From contig OU612066.1 of the NCBI GenBank assembly GCA_914767715.1, positions 5,957,001-6,021,000 on the forward strand: DNA of 64,000 nucleotides, in the 5' to 3' direction. This DNA comes from Membranipora membranacea (lineage: Eukaryota > Bryozoa > Gymnolaemata > Cheilostomatida > Membraniporidae). The stretch's first letter is position 1. Each line of letters opens with the position of its first letter. This document shows positions 1-12,742 of the stretch, one piece after another. The position numbers and the translations under genes are program-made. A model generated the notes under the pieces. It searched no databases. It worked only from the letters and a program-made list of their open reading frames with translations, and had not been told where the DNA came from.

Positions 1-271
1 CTAAGTATTTGACTTCATTTAGATTCTCTATGCCTGTCAAAGCTCTCTGTAACAACACAGTCAAAGGAACATCGCAAAGTTTCAACATGTTTCAGTACCG
101 AAGTTACATCGAAAAGTTCAATTTAACAAGTTTCAGTCAGTATATCACTACATATGTTTCTATGTATTAAGCTACTATGTCCATAACATGCTACTACATA
201 CTGTTAAGTTTCTAGAATACAAAATATATGTTGCGCATGATGGTTAAGTCACAGAGCTTGATTTAACTCAC

Positions 272-424
272 CAGCTTTCTAGGCGATAGATATTCTTCTA
301 TGAGTATTTCTGTTTCGTCTATAGCGACGGGAGAAGGGTTGACTTTACCTTGTGGGATATTGGTGACATGGACACCAGCTGTGCTGGGCCTGTCACCAGT
401 AGCCGATCGAGCTCGATCAGCCAT
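272..424 (-). CDS. First coding exon of an unrecognised gene (partial)
   Basis: On the minus strand an ATG at 424 in a reasonable start context (TGTAATGG) opens 51 codons, MADRARSATGDRPSTAG... to ...EEYLSPRKL. They stop exactly at a strong donor, CTG|GTGAGT, whose intron begins at 271 and runs off the left edge. The exon ends in phase 0. The peptide is polar and Ser/Pro/Arg-rich, with no signal peptide or membrane segment, so it looks like a disordered N-terminus. I do not recognise the family. Support is the clean ORF-plus-donor arrangement only, and the remaining exons are outside the window. Confidence 0.4.
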
Positions 425-2484
425 TACATCTTCAAAATTTGCCCACAAGCGTGGAACTACAACAAATAAAGATTTAATGAGTAAACTTCAACGTAGACTG
501 AGGAATGTAAGAAAATGTAACTTTATATGTTGAGTTATTTTATGAGTAGTTAGTTACGAGGATCATTACAAACCAGCCAGAAGAACATACCTGAAACTTA
601 ACATACAGAAAAAACCTCGATTAAAATTTGTCGGGCAGGCTGCTCGGAAAACAACTTTTTACAACAACGTTGATGTTTTACAAAATGACGGATAATGGAT
701 CAGGTCAATACTCGGTTAAGCTCAGCCTTGTGCAAACTCTAAGAGGCTGTGCTCACTTATCAACTAAAGAAGCTAAGTATCAAGAGGAAAAAACATAAAA
801 ACAACTATTATTATACCAGGTGCAATGAAAACCTTACCAACTGGCTCTTCAACACTGTCTGCTACTAAATTTATTCAAACACAACAAATATTTTAGATAC
901 TTGATGGACTAGTTTTTCCGGCTCTCATTCACTCAATATTTAATCCGCCAAATAGATGTTTTTGTCCATTTTGCATCCCCTCAATTATCAACTATTTCAT
1001 CAAAATAACCAGTCAATCTCAGGTTATGCGAAATAGTTGAAATGGTTGGAAGCTTAATCGCTATGGATCACTTTCGTATCATATGCTTATCATCATTAGT
1101 GCTCAGTGGCATTACGGTGGACCGTTATACATGAATTGAAATGCGGAAGGGGTAATAATGCGGCTGGTCTGATTGAAACAAAAAACATCTGTGTCAGCTC
1201 CCCTACCCATATGACATAGAGTAAAATCTCCCGATACAGATATGGATGTCATGCTGAATATGGCAAATTCAAGGTTGGGTAGAAAAGCCCTCCAGCCCAA
1301 AGCATCATTCAACAATCAAAGAATGGAAGCATTTATACCAGCGGTGAATGTGTACTCAAGTTAATTAGAAGTATGGTATGTTTGTTATGCATTCAAATTC
1401 ACCAGCAGCAGCAGGACGATGACCAATAGTGAGTCGGTGTCTCAGGTCTAGGGTTCGAATCCCACCATATTTTACTGACTACTACTACTATGCCTTTAGA
1501 GTGTAAGCTGACTGCACTTCACTGAGATTTGAGCATAGACTGAAACAAAAACATCATAGCAAGCCGACCATTTAGTATTTTGCTCATCAGCGGCAGATTT
1601 GTTTGCAAAGCACTCACTAGGTCCCTCTGACTCTGAGCTAGGGTGTTCAATCAAACCAAATGCCAGTTACAGAATAATCACAAAGGTTCATTTGTGCAGA
1701 AACAAAACTTAGAGTACTAGCTATCACCAGTTGAATGGCCAATTTGAATGGTCAGTTGTAGGTGTGAAATCAAGGAGCAGTTGACAGTTGGTTGAATGGT
1801 ATCAGTTGTTTGACTAAACTTTTGGGTGGGTGATAATGAACTGAGAAATGAAGTGTCCTACTCACTTGCAATCAATTGACAACATGTAAGAAGAAATAAA
1901 CACAGGCAGAATGAGTCTTGCACTGAGTTACTACAAGTTCATTGCAGGGATTGAGTTAAGGTTCCACATAAGTCTTAGTTAGTAGGCCTAACAATCATTA
2001 CCAAAACTAAAACTATTAATTGCCAGTTTAGTAGTTTGTGGAAAAAACCTTATACATGTATGTGTCATAAAATGGGTCTTAGCTTGGGAAGTGCTTGGAT
2101 GATCTGACTTAGATCATAATAGATATCTTACTTTTATATTCCAGCTTTCCTCTGCGCTGCCAACGCCTGCTAAAGCGTTGGAGATGCCAAAATAAAAGTG
2201 GACTAAACTGTCATTTTGGTTAGCAACGCATGATGCTACTTTTCCAGCAATTTCACTACCAATATCCGGTTATCTGTCATGTACCAGTTCGACATGAACA
2301 TATTGATTCGAAGTTTTTCAAAAGGGATGTAAATAAAGTGTTGTCTGCTGCATGAGTTTTGGATGTGGAGTTTGGATGGGCCTTGCTAAGCTTGGTTGGT
2401 TGTGGTCTTGCAAGTAGGTGCACATTTCCAGTTATTCATTATAGTGTTAGCTTGTAAGATTTCTGAAACTCTATATCTTAAAAC
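425..2484. other. Intergenic gap between divergent genes
   Basis: No coding exon could be supported here. It separates the minus-strand start at 424 from the xylose isomerase start at 2485, so both promoters should lie inside it. A tRNA-like B-box stands at 1452-1462; otherwise the sequence is AT-rich without visible structure. Confidence 0.5.
1405..1475 (+). repeat. Possible remnant of a tRNA-derived SINE
   Basis: GGTTCGAATCC at 1452-1462 matches the RNA polymerase III B-box. A loose A-box-like stretch lies about 35 bases upstream, but no tRNA cloverleaf can be drawn, so this is at best an old tRNA-derived head. It is not a tRNA gene. Confidence 0.25.
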
Positions 2485-5400
2485 ATGGACTCTCCTGCAA
2501 ACAAGAGGTCAAGAAGAAGTGGGGATAGCAATTCTGCACAAGATGAGATAAGTCTGAAGAGTGCTGTCTTTTTCCCAGGTAATATAAAAATCTTTTTCAC
2601 TCTCTAAGTCTCTGTGTGTGTCTGGCTCTTATCTCTAGACCTGACCTTGATATTTTCAATCATGGAGGTTGAGTGGGGGCTCATTTCATGAGAGGCATCA
2701 GATAGGTGTTCCATTATGTTTTGCTATCTAGTCATACTTGTTATAGTTAAACTATGCACAATTTCCCAGGCACAGCTTCAATGAAAATCATCACTCTGCT
2801 GCAGAAACAGCTGCTTGTGCTGCGGCAGCTGTTGTTGTTGTTGTTTATTTTGGATTTGAAATGGCTAACCATAAAGACACAAGTACGGGATATAATACGT
2901 ATGAACTTGGGTCTGCTTATCACTACTGCACCTTTTAAGCCTATAAAGTTTGTTTTTTTTTTAGATGTTTCCCGAATTCCATACAAGCCGCAGGCTTCGG
3001 CTGGTGAGACGATGGTGTACAAACATTACAACGCAGCAGAGGTAAGTGATGTGAATAAAAATTGTGACATGGATTGGATATAGTTCCCATATCACTATCA
3101 GTAGTATGCAAAGACTGATCAAGGTCAAAGTCAGAAGTGAAAATACAAACTCGATATTAAAAAAGAAGGACCCATTTCAGTACTGTTGTTGGTACATGAA
3201 TGTGTCACATTTGATGGATTATACTAGTAGAGATTTTGGCTTAAATAAAGCTTGCTAATATTTTTTAAGACCGGTTCTGGACATGTATGTCTGTTTCCGA
3301 AGAGCTGATAGATTGTATCAAGATCTAGCTTTTCCAGGGTAGTCAAGCATTCGTTGTATGTTTTGTTTTAGGTTATCAATGGGCGGACAATGGCTGAGTG
3401 GTTGAGATTCAGCGTTTGTTACTGGCATACCTTCCGAGGGCAAGGTTAGATACTTCTCATGTTAGCTTCAGCACAGATATGTGCCCTGCAAATTTCTCTG
3501 CCCTTTAGCTAGTGTAACAGAATGATTTACCACGTCAACAAAACTGTTCACAGGCGGAGGATAGTAAATTATGCTGGCCCACCTTGTGCAAAATTACTAT
3601 TACCACATATAGCACATGTGCGCTTTGCACACATGAATGAACAATACTCTCAAGTTGGCTAATGATGTAAAGCCGGCTTTTAATCACAAGTGTAAAGTGT
3701 CATCCCTGGATACAGTTTGCTGAGAATGTGTATGATTATTATGAATTCTTATCAGCCCATCTGTCAAGGCATCTAGTAATATTTGATTGATGTACACATT
3801 TATTCACCTCATTCATTTTTTTTACACTTTAACTTAGTGTTACACTGATACGGAAGAGAGGATGGCCATGTTTTATTTGCTTTCACATTTCCACATGTTT
3901 TTTTATATTTATTTATCCATTTTATTCACTGATCAAGCATGTGCATGACCATGTGGTACATAAATCAGTTTGATGATATTTTAGGCGCTGACCCATTTGG
4001 ATTTCCAACAATTCAGAGACCATGGGATGACAACACAGACTCACTTTTTAATGCTAAAAGAAGAATGTATGCAGCATTTGAGTTTATGAGCAAACTTGGC
4101 GTTAAATACTGGAGTTTTCATGACAGGTAAATATCACAACAGAGTGTGTAAATAATATATTGTCCTGCCAGTAAAAAACATTGCATGACAATTTTATCAT
4201 TTGATCTTTGTGGATAAAAATCAAACAGTTGCTGTATTTATTCTTCCTTCTCTTCGAATGTTTGGATGACCCAGCTCAGCCCTGTGAAAAATATTTGCAG
4301 TTCAAACTAGTGCTAAACACACTCTCATTTCTGCTTATCAAAAGATTCTGTCATATAAAACCACTCCATGTGGATTTAATTGATTAGGGACAATGTGGTC
4401 ATTACATGTGTGCACTGGTGATTAGATGGGTGTGCTGCAGGCTTTTGTGCTGCTGCGCATCAGATATCTCAAAGTAAATGCCATTGCGCCCCCCCCCATA
4501 GCCCCAACCAAATTGAATGTGATTTGCCCTTACAAATCTCATACCTTGCATGAATGAATTGAATTTTCTTAGTAACCGTGCAATGAGTGCATTGAGAGTT
4601 CAATGTGATATCAATTTAATAATTATGTGGCCCCTGGTATAACAATCCTTTTATCTAGCTTCACATTTTGCAAAACCTCACAGGGCAGAAAGATAAATCC
4701 CATATCAAAAGTATGCAAAATACATGTGAATCACATGAGCACACTGTAGTGTTAACACTTTGCAAACCTATCACATATAATATTTTGAATCCTACATGAC
4801 ATTTTGATATTATCCAAATCATCATCAGTTTTGTTATTCAGAAACAAGCATTATCATTTCATATCACAGTTGATGACTTTTTTTTGTGACTGCCATATGC
4901 ATATAATACAACAATAAATGCCTTCCCAATGCCTTCTCAATTCATGGCCCTGACCATCATAATTGTTGTAACAGCTTGTCTCTCAGTCAATGACATGAGC
5001 GATCCTAGAAATTAACAGATTATATAACCTTTACTCTATGGACAGGGATGTCGCACCAGAAGGAGCGACATTGGAGGAGAGTAACAAGAATTTAGACGCT
5101 ATCGTCGAGTTGGCTGCTGAGTTGATGCAGAGATATGACATCAAACTGCTGTGGAACACTTGCAATCTGTTTGCACATCCTAGGTCAGTCTTTAGCACTA
5201 TTTCAATCCCTAAACAGCTTAATGTGGCTGAAATGTCTTGTTGTGTTAGTAATTTGATGGCACCAGATTGCCAAGCTACTCTGTATTTAATGTTGTAGAG
5301 CATAGTACATCAGCATGATATGGAAGGCTATCTAAGTTGTTTGTGCCATACTTTTCTAATGTTCCTTAAATAACAATATGCGTACTCATCATGCAGGTAC

Positions 5401-8400
5401 ATGAATGGAGCGTTCACTAACCCTGATGCACACGTGTATGCATATGCCGGCGCTCAGGTTAAGAAAGGCCTAGAGATAGCCAAGAAACTTGGTGCAGGAA
5501 ACTTTGTGTTCTGGGGAGGTAGGGAAGGATACAGTACCCTCCTCAATACTGACGTCAGGAAGGAACTTGATAACATGGCTAACTTCTTCAAAATGGTTAT
5601 CAGTAAGTGGCTTAGTGTATTTGTATGGTTAGGTTTGATAGCTCTAACCACGTTGTTGTGCTTACTCTATATCAGAGGTACTTATGATAACTTGAGTAAA
5701 TACGGAATTTACCAATGTGCCGAAGTACATAACATGAACTAGTGCATTTCTCCTAAGTGTAAAATCAAACATTAGAGATTGTTGTTTGCACTTTGACAAG
5801 TCATGATAATATCAGAAACCGAGGGTTTGCTTCCTAGCCGTGCCTCGTTTTTATCTATCTATTCTGAATTATTTTGTTCAATGTTTGACCGCATATTTGG
5901 CCAATGAGCTTATGATTTGGCAAACTTTCACCAAAGCTTGATTATTTTGGTTCCTAGCTCTGTATCATCAAAATGCTACTTAGTACCAGACTGAGACAAG
6001 AGTCTGTCTGCTGCATAGTGAGTAGTGACATGCCGGAAATAGGGTATTTTGCATATATCTAAATGGACAATGAATGCTGAAGTGTCGGTGACAGACATGT
6101 TCAAATTTCGGCGCTCCAGCACATGATAATTAACAGCTCCTGTGTAGCACTCTTTCATATTTATTAGCAGAGAAACCTTATATGCTGGCCGCGCTACAAG
6201 GTAATAATCCAATTCTTTTCTTTTTAAGACTACGCAGACAAGATTGACTTCAAAGGACAATTGTTGATTGAACCCAAGGCTAAAGAGCCAACAAGACATC
6301 AGTATGACTATGGTAGGTTTATCTGATGCATAATTGTTAGACATACCCAGCATTTACATATACAACAAGGAGTTGTCCCAGATTCCCCTTATCAGCATCA
6401 GACCAGCTCCTTGTGAAATGTAGAAGTTGGGTGCTCATGTTCCATGTGGATATAACTCCTAAAAGCCAAAATAATGTTTCAAAATATGAATCTGTGTTGT
6501 TTGTTTGTAGATGTTGTTTGATATAACACCTTCAACTTTCCTTTTCACAGTGTGACTGTTGTGTTTGTTGCACCTTGTGTGTTTGTTGTAGTTTCTAACT
6601 AACAAATTGTATTTTACGTAGATGCTATGACTGTTATTGCATTCCTTAAAACCTACGGCTTGGACAAGCATTTCAAGGTGAGATCCCATTGCCTGCATTG
6701 ATGAAAACCTTTCTGTTGATCGAATTGTATTCACAATCCCATCAAATATCATTTCACAGAGTTGTTAAATGTGTATGACAACAAATTTACATGACAATGC
6801 CAAAACCAAGTTTATGTGAATTGGTTTTAGCGCCTGTAACTCTTTAGAGTCCTTGGCCAAAACCATCTTCACACAAACTCGATTATTGGCTATAAAACTG
6901 TCAGTAAAATACCTACTGCCTTGCATAGTATGGCACAATTTAATGTAATGTTGGTGCTTGTAGATTAACGTGGAGCCAAACCACACAACGCTAGCTGGAC
7001 ACCCGTTTGAGCATGACATCGTCTTCGCCTCTGCGTATGTATCAAATTTAAATATCATCCTTATATCTGAATAGTGTATGGTCAGGCAAAGGTACTGTAG
7101 CATGAAGCATAGTTGATCTTGGCATTACATGTATACAACGCATCATGGTGTGTATATAAATCATTTCAATCTCAATATTAACTCTCCTGGAATTTGTGAC
7201 AGGACCACACGTCTATTTGGGTTCTAAAGGCCTAACACCACAAAGGATGATTCCTTGGTGTTCAGTCACCGATGTTTCTAAAGTGAACCAAGGGCACATT
7301 TTTAAATTACATACAGAAATATTGAACAATATATTATATTGAATATTATTTATGTGCATGATGCGCTATTGTAGATATGGTATGTTAGGGTCTGTTTTAT
7401 GTATTATTGTAGATATGGTATGTTAGGGTCTGTTTGATGTATTATTGTAGATATGGTATGTTAGGCTCAGTAGATTCCAATACAGGATCACCAGATATGG
7501 GTTGGGATACTGATCAGTTCCCTATGGATATAAGAGCTACTACTGCTGTCATGCAGGTAAACTCACTGCTATGTAAGGGTATTATAAGGGCAAAGTCCTG
7601 CAAAATATGTCATCATTGATATACTGTAAGCTGATGAATGAGATTCAAGGAATCTCTTTCAAGAGTTGCTGGGTTTAGTTACATAAAGGTGCCTGTGTTG
7701 CATGTTATCTAGAATCTAGTTATGCTTTTGAAGCAAGGAGTTCAATGACTCCTTAGTTTTAGTGTTTGTCACAAATTCACTTGCTGAGTAAACGAAACTT
7801 TAAAAATAAATAAGAGAATTAACATCCTTATTTATCAATTTTCTTATTACTATGAATGAGGCGGAGGTTTAAGATTGAGTTGTCTTTTTTGACAGGTTGT
7901 ACTAGAGCAGGATGGTTTAGCTCCTGGTGGTCTGAACTTTGACGCTAAAGTAAGAAGAGAATCCACAGCCGTCAGCGACATGTTCATAGCCCATATCGGT
8001 ATGTACTTAGACATGTTCTCATTGCTCCAAAGAGTAGTGTGCTGTTATATGCTCATTGGCGCACCAGTGCGCTTCACCTGTCATTTGTCTGTCAATTCCA
8101 GATGTTTTGTTTCTGTGGGATTTTAGCTCAGATTACTTTCATTTTGTTCAATACCCTAAAATCCTATAGTTTGGAACCTTAAAAGGTTGTCATGGAAACT
8201 AACTGATTTGTTGATGAATAATTGGTATCGCTTTCATTCATGTACATACAAATGTGGCTATCAATCACTCTGAAGGACATATCCTTGTCAGATTGAACAG
8301 AATTCATCACCAAAATACACTAAATGTCAACTTGTTTGATACTCCTGGTTACAGTTTTACAGTTTACGGTTTTTTGGATTACTTTTGGATTACTTTTTGA

Positions 8401-9086
8401 TGGATTACTTTTGTCTTGCCCAGAATATTTGTATACAGACATCAGCTGGCCACTTCTCTGGTGTAAGAACCTAACCTTTCACCCTTCTCAAGTTGATTAT
8501 GGTTGCCATATGACATCACATTTTATTATGTTAACATATTGTAGGTGCGATGGATGCATTTGCCCGCGGGTTGAAGAATGCTTGCCGTATGCAGCATGAG
8601 GCAGTTCTTAGCCGTGCTAAGGATGACAGATACAAATCCTTCAAATCTGGTATCGGTGCTAAGATCACCGCAGGCACTACCAGCCTTGAGGAGCTGGAGG
8701 TTAGTATTAAACAGCACTGTCGGGATATGTAGTTCCTTAAAAGTTTTACATTTTCCTCTCAATTCACATCGGCAGGGCCAGGTATATTTGAAGGGTAGCT
8801 TCTATTCCTATTGGAAAAGACCTTTAGGAAATGCAGTATTGCGAATTTTAGACAGATTATCTTTCTCCAAAATTCACAAAATAGATGTACTAATGTAGTA
8901 TGAAATTGTACCAATAAAACAGTGAGGCTAACACCTATAATGGAGTCTTAATAAAATTACGCAGTCTTTAGTTATATATTATAATCCCAATATTGTTTCC
9001 AGGAGTACATACAGAAGACAGGAGAACCAGAACAGAAGTCAGGCCAGCAAGAGCATTTCGAGGGCGTCTTCAACTTTTATGTGTGA
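2485..9086 (+). CDS. xylA: Xylose isomerase, class II (13 coding exons, 462 aa)
   Basis: Interconverts D-xylose and D-xylulose (also D-glucose and D-fructose) using two divalent metals, presumably in the cytosol. Exons: 2485-2578, 2965-3041, 3372-3444, 3985-4126, 5046-5183, 5397-5602, 6229-6312, 6622-6677, 6964-7034, 7451-7556, 7896-7998, 8545-8699, 9003-9086; all are GT-AG and the phases close to one frame. With E. coli numbering plus 26, every key residue is present: H127 and D130 in [11 protein letters not shown]258 and K260 in [10 protein letters not shown]294 and H297 in [13 protein letters not shown]322, D333 and D335 in VDSNTG...GWDTDQFP, and D365 in LNFDAK. Length fits the family (about 440 aa). 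The N-terminal 30 residues are polar and precede the conserved part. The gene is fully intron-split, so it is resident and not bacterial contamination. An AATAAA lies at 9309-9314. Confidence 0.97.
7365..7478 (+). repeat. Three tandem 38-bp units spanning the exon 10 acceptor of xylose isomerase
   Basis: The unit ATTATTGTAGATATGGTATG plus 18 more bases starts at 7365 (first bases diverged), 7403 and 7441. Each copy carries TTGTAG followed by the first bases of exon 10. Only the third leads into the conserved coding sequence; splicing to either upstream copy meets an in-frame stop within about 18 codons. Confidence 0.9.
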
Positions 9087-9912
9087 GATGGTCATGTGTC
9101 CCAACATAAGAATATCACTTAAACCTTTTTACGTTGTACTCAGATTTGTGGCCCGTCTGTGTTCGTCAAGATAACGCTGATTCTGACTGGTCATGGGACA
9201 TAACTGAATCAAAGTTTTCACTGTTTAAAGTGTTAAGTCTGTGGACATCAATTTTTCTCTGAAAAATTTTTTATTTTTGGTAATAGAATGCATTTATATG
9301 AAAGTAAGAATAAAATATACCAAACTCACCATGATATTCTCAAAAGAAACTCTTGAAGAAAAAAAAAACCAATAAAAAAGCACAATAATGGAATGTCGTT
9401 GATTTGGAATGCAATAGAATATGTTGTATAGAGATGGCAAAAAATTAAAAGTGTGTGTGTTAGAGTACAATGATATAATGTGTGTTAGTGAACCCATGAT
9501 TAATGTCAAAACACATATTGACCTAGGGGCTCGGGAATAAAGACATTTAAAGGCGGCTAAACCGTAACAATATAATCTCAAACATGATATATACAACTAT
9601 TCGAACCCAGAAAAAAAGGATTTCTAGAATGATAAAAGCAATAGGATATCTGGATAAAGCTCATGAAAAAAACACAAGACTATGGAGTCATCCCCTATAG
9701 TAAAGAACTGTTAGACTGCACTGCTGCTAACCCCGTATGTGTCAAGGGTTATGTGTCTGGGCCTCTGTTCAGTGGCTAGAGATTCGAATGAATAGGCTGT
9801 CGATGGGGGTCGCGATGTACTTATGCTGCCTGTTCTTACGCTCATACCTGTTAATATAAGCAATCAATAAATGGTTCTGTCTTTTTGTATGTGTCTGATG
9901 TCAGGCACAATC
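9087..9912. other. 3' gap between convergent genes
   Basis: Contains the 3' UTRs of xylose isomerase (+) and the four-span protein gene (-). AATAAA at 9309-9314 is the most likely plus-strand polyadenylation signal, with a second AATAAA in the A-rich stretch near 9371. No coding exon was seen. Confidence 0.5.
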
Positions 9913-12742
9913 TTATGAAGAATGTTCCGGTTGTCTACCCTTCATATTGTACATATCTAGACGGCCCACAAGTCCAAAAAGTGATACTAACTAATACATG
10001 GATATGAAACTTAGGACAAATCATGAATGTTTGCAAAGGTATATGGCCATCAAGCTGACACTACCTCTTCTTCTCATAAAAAAACTACAAATTCTTACCC
10101 AAATCGAAGTTCCACAGAGCCCGTCTTGTTTTCTTTAGCAGCCCATACTCGTGATCTTCTAGTTGTTGGTAGAAGGAGATGACACAGATAATCGCCCAGA
10201 ACATGACAGCCATGTCAATCACTCCAAACCAGACTCCTACTACCATACCTCGGTTCATGAAGTATATGTCCTGTGCGATAGAAAAGTGCATCACAAACAT
10301 GAAGATGATTAGGCAATTCTCACTATTTTACACAACTGATATCAATTAATCTAAAATAACAAGCCTTGATTTCCCCTAGAGCCCCCTGATAATTATTCTC
10401 TTTTAAAGAGAGACACATTACCTAAGTTGAATCAGTAGAAGTGGAAGTGGGCCTCTTACTGGCGCCACCCTGGCAAGAGTGTTCTGTAAATCAAATAGAC
10501 AAATAAGTTTTCAGAGAGATATCAATTCAGAAAACCAGCTCTAAATGTCACATAAAAACCTACTATATAAGTTCATCACATGCCATACTTACATAGAGTC
10601 TGTAATACTGTAGATATCCACATATATACACTGTGACCACCAGAATATACAGCTGGAATATTCCATTAGTCAGCAGCCACGCCTGTATGTAATTTTTAGA
10701 CTTGATGTACTCTCCCTGAAAAACAAACATACCTTTTTATGTAGTCCTATCTTATATGGTGATTGTGAACATTGATATGTTAAAGATAACAAGCAGCTAC
10801 ACAAACACCAAAACTACTTTACAGTCCGCCTCAGATTCTTGATAATTTTCAGTAAAATCTCTTTTCCCAACATCTGTGATCTGTGATATATTTATGGGAG
10901 TAAACACAAATGCTATAGACACAATTCACGTCCACACAATTTCAGACAGCAAAAACCAGAAACAATTCAATGTTGCACAAGTTCGGCACAAGGAGTTAGA
11001 AAAGAGGTAGCCTATTATATATATATATATATACTGACCCTTTCTATTCCACTCCACAGTAGGATTCCAACAACAAGCTTGGCTAATACAAAGAGGAAAG
11101 CTATGTAAAGGAAAGCATCTGTCCCTACAATAAAATATCATATTATGTTACACATTATGACATCAAGCACTGTGCTAATGTTTTGACACGATAACGAAAT
11201 ACATGTATTATCTAATTCATCATTGTCAGACAAAATAACCTTGAGAATAATGTTAGTCAAGTCAAACCACAAGGATCGATGAAGGAATGGAATGAAGGGA
11301 ACATTGAACAAGAGTTTGCAGAGCTTTGGTGTTGATTTTATTTGCAAAAGTAGGTGGTCATCTTTTTCTGTCAGCAAAAGATGGTCACTTTAGAATTTTT
11401 GCCTTCCACAGCCATACAATCATGAATCTTTGTATGGAAGGGAGAGAACGTTGCAGGGATGCAGAGAGACAGGAAGGACAACAACGGGACCGAAGAGAGC
11501 GAGACTGGAGAGAGAGAGAGGACGATCCGCGGATAGAGTGGAAGGACATAGAGGAAACGAGAGAGATAGAGAGGAGGAACCTCCAATGAGGTGCGCAGAC
11601 ATCAGAAGAAATGTCTACGTACGGAGGGATTACATTTGAACATTAAATAGTGGATAGTGAAGGAGGATGAGATACCGATAGGGAAGGAGAATATGATAGA
11701 GATAGAGAAGGAGTTTAAGAAGTGAAACAATAGCGGAAAAAGGAAGGAATGGATGGAGAAAGGGAGATGTAGTGTAGTCCGAGATATAAGAACCAAGGTC
11801 AAGGAGCTTTAGACAGTGACTACCTGCAGGATAGAGGAAGGGGGACTTCCGGGATGCGCACGAGAGATGCGCAAGAGCCACGAGGGTGACAAGGAGCCAC
11901 AGAGAGACTAAGCTGAGCTAGACATACTATAGAGGGCCAAAGAGCTACAGAACTGGTGAGTACCAAACACTATAATGAGAGATTTGGGAGTGCAAAATGC
12001 ATCAGTTCACCATCTGTGACAGCAGTTTTGGGCTTCGGGGAATTTTGCACTTAGAAGGTGCCCTCTCCCATTCAAACATACCTGGAGGGAACCAGTACTC
12101 TAGTTCATTTTCTGGCCATCTATCATCCAAGTTGGGTGCGTAACGAATCCACAGCAACTTGTAAATTGCCCATCCTGCCAGTATTAGTTGGAGACCAGCT
12201 ATCACCTAAAATCATATCATATTAAACATTTTCAAAAATTCTCAGTCAATTCTCGGACAATCTTTTTTTGTAGATCTGTTAAGTAAAGGAAGTAAGGCCA
12301 TAGCATAGACAGAGCTGCCAACTGAAGACTAGAGTTGGCAGCATTGAGCATAGACGAGCTGATTTCTGTACTAAGTAGGTCAGAGGTAACCAAATTCTTC
12401 ATAAAGTTTGGTATCTAACAAGCCTAAAAGCTTCATCCCATCTAATTATTTTAATTTCAAATTATTTTATCTGATCAAACACGCATGATTATGAGAGTTT
12501 CATTGCAGACAACAGTGTACAGGGTCAAAATACAGAACCTAATAAACAACCTACAACAAATCATGAATCATCAGTCAGTGTGAGTATGTGTTTTTAGGAT
12601 CAAAGTATCATAAGTTTTTCAAGAAGTAAAGTCATACTGAATTTAAGATACTCACAGTTGAATATATACATGATGACCAGCTTCCCCTTTTTATTGAATC
12701 CACATGCTCCCACCAGCAGCAACAACTTTTGAGCAAAACCAT
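9913..12742 (-). CDS. Four-span membrane protein, LAPTM-like (7 exons, 219 aa)
   Basis: Exons from 5' to 3': 12742-12656, 12205-12082, 11124-11039, 10715-10593, 10483-10460, 10270-10099, 9956-9913. All splice sites are GT-AG and the phases join into 219 residues plus stop. Four hydrophobic spans lie near residues 30-49, 73-96, 110-136 and 157-185. The short N-terminal tail carries a CCCW cluster (MVLLKSCCCWWEHVD...), which together with length and span number resembles LAPTM4-type lysosomal/endosomal proteins. The polar C-terminal tail, ending near MKGRQPEHSS, lacks the PY motifs common in vertebrate LAPTMs. A hydrophilic loop (NLDDRWPENELEYWFPP) follows span 1. The 24-nt fifth exon is a microexon; its AACACTCT... 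sequence is flanked by TTACAG and GTAAGA. The gene model is good, but the family name rests on topology and the Cys cluster. The first and last exons are the least certain. Confidence 0.72.
11440..11795. repeat. Polypurine stretch in intron 2 of the four-span protein gene
   Basis: On the plus strand about 350 bases are strongly enriched in A and G (GAGAGAGAGAG, GGAAGGAGAA and GATAGAGATAGAG runs). This produces Arg/Glu-rich ORFs in the sense frames and Leu/Ser/Pro-rich ones opposite. It looks like degenerate simple sequence. Confidence 0.6.

Noticed and set aside
3385-3410. tRNA A-box-like TGGCTGAGTGGTTGAG
   Set aside because: It is codons of xylose isomerase exon 3 (MAEWLR), with no B-box at the right distance.
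11326-11589. Arg/Glu-rich ORF on the plus strand
   Set aside because: Product of a polypurine tract inside an intron of the opposite-strand gene.
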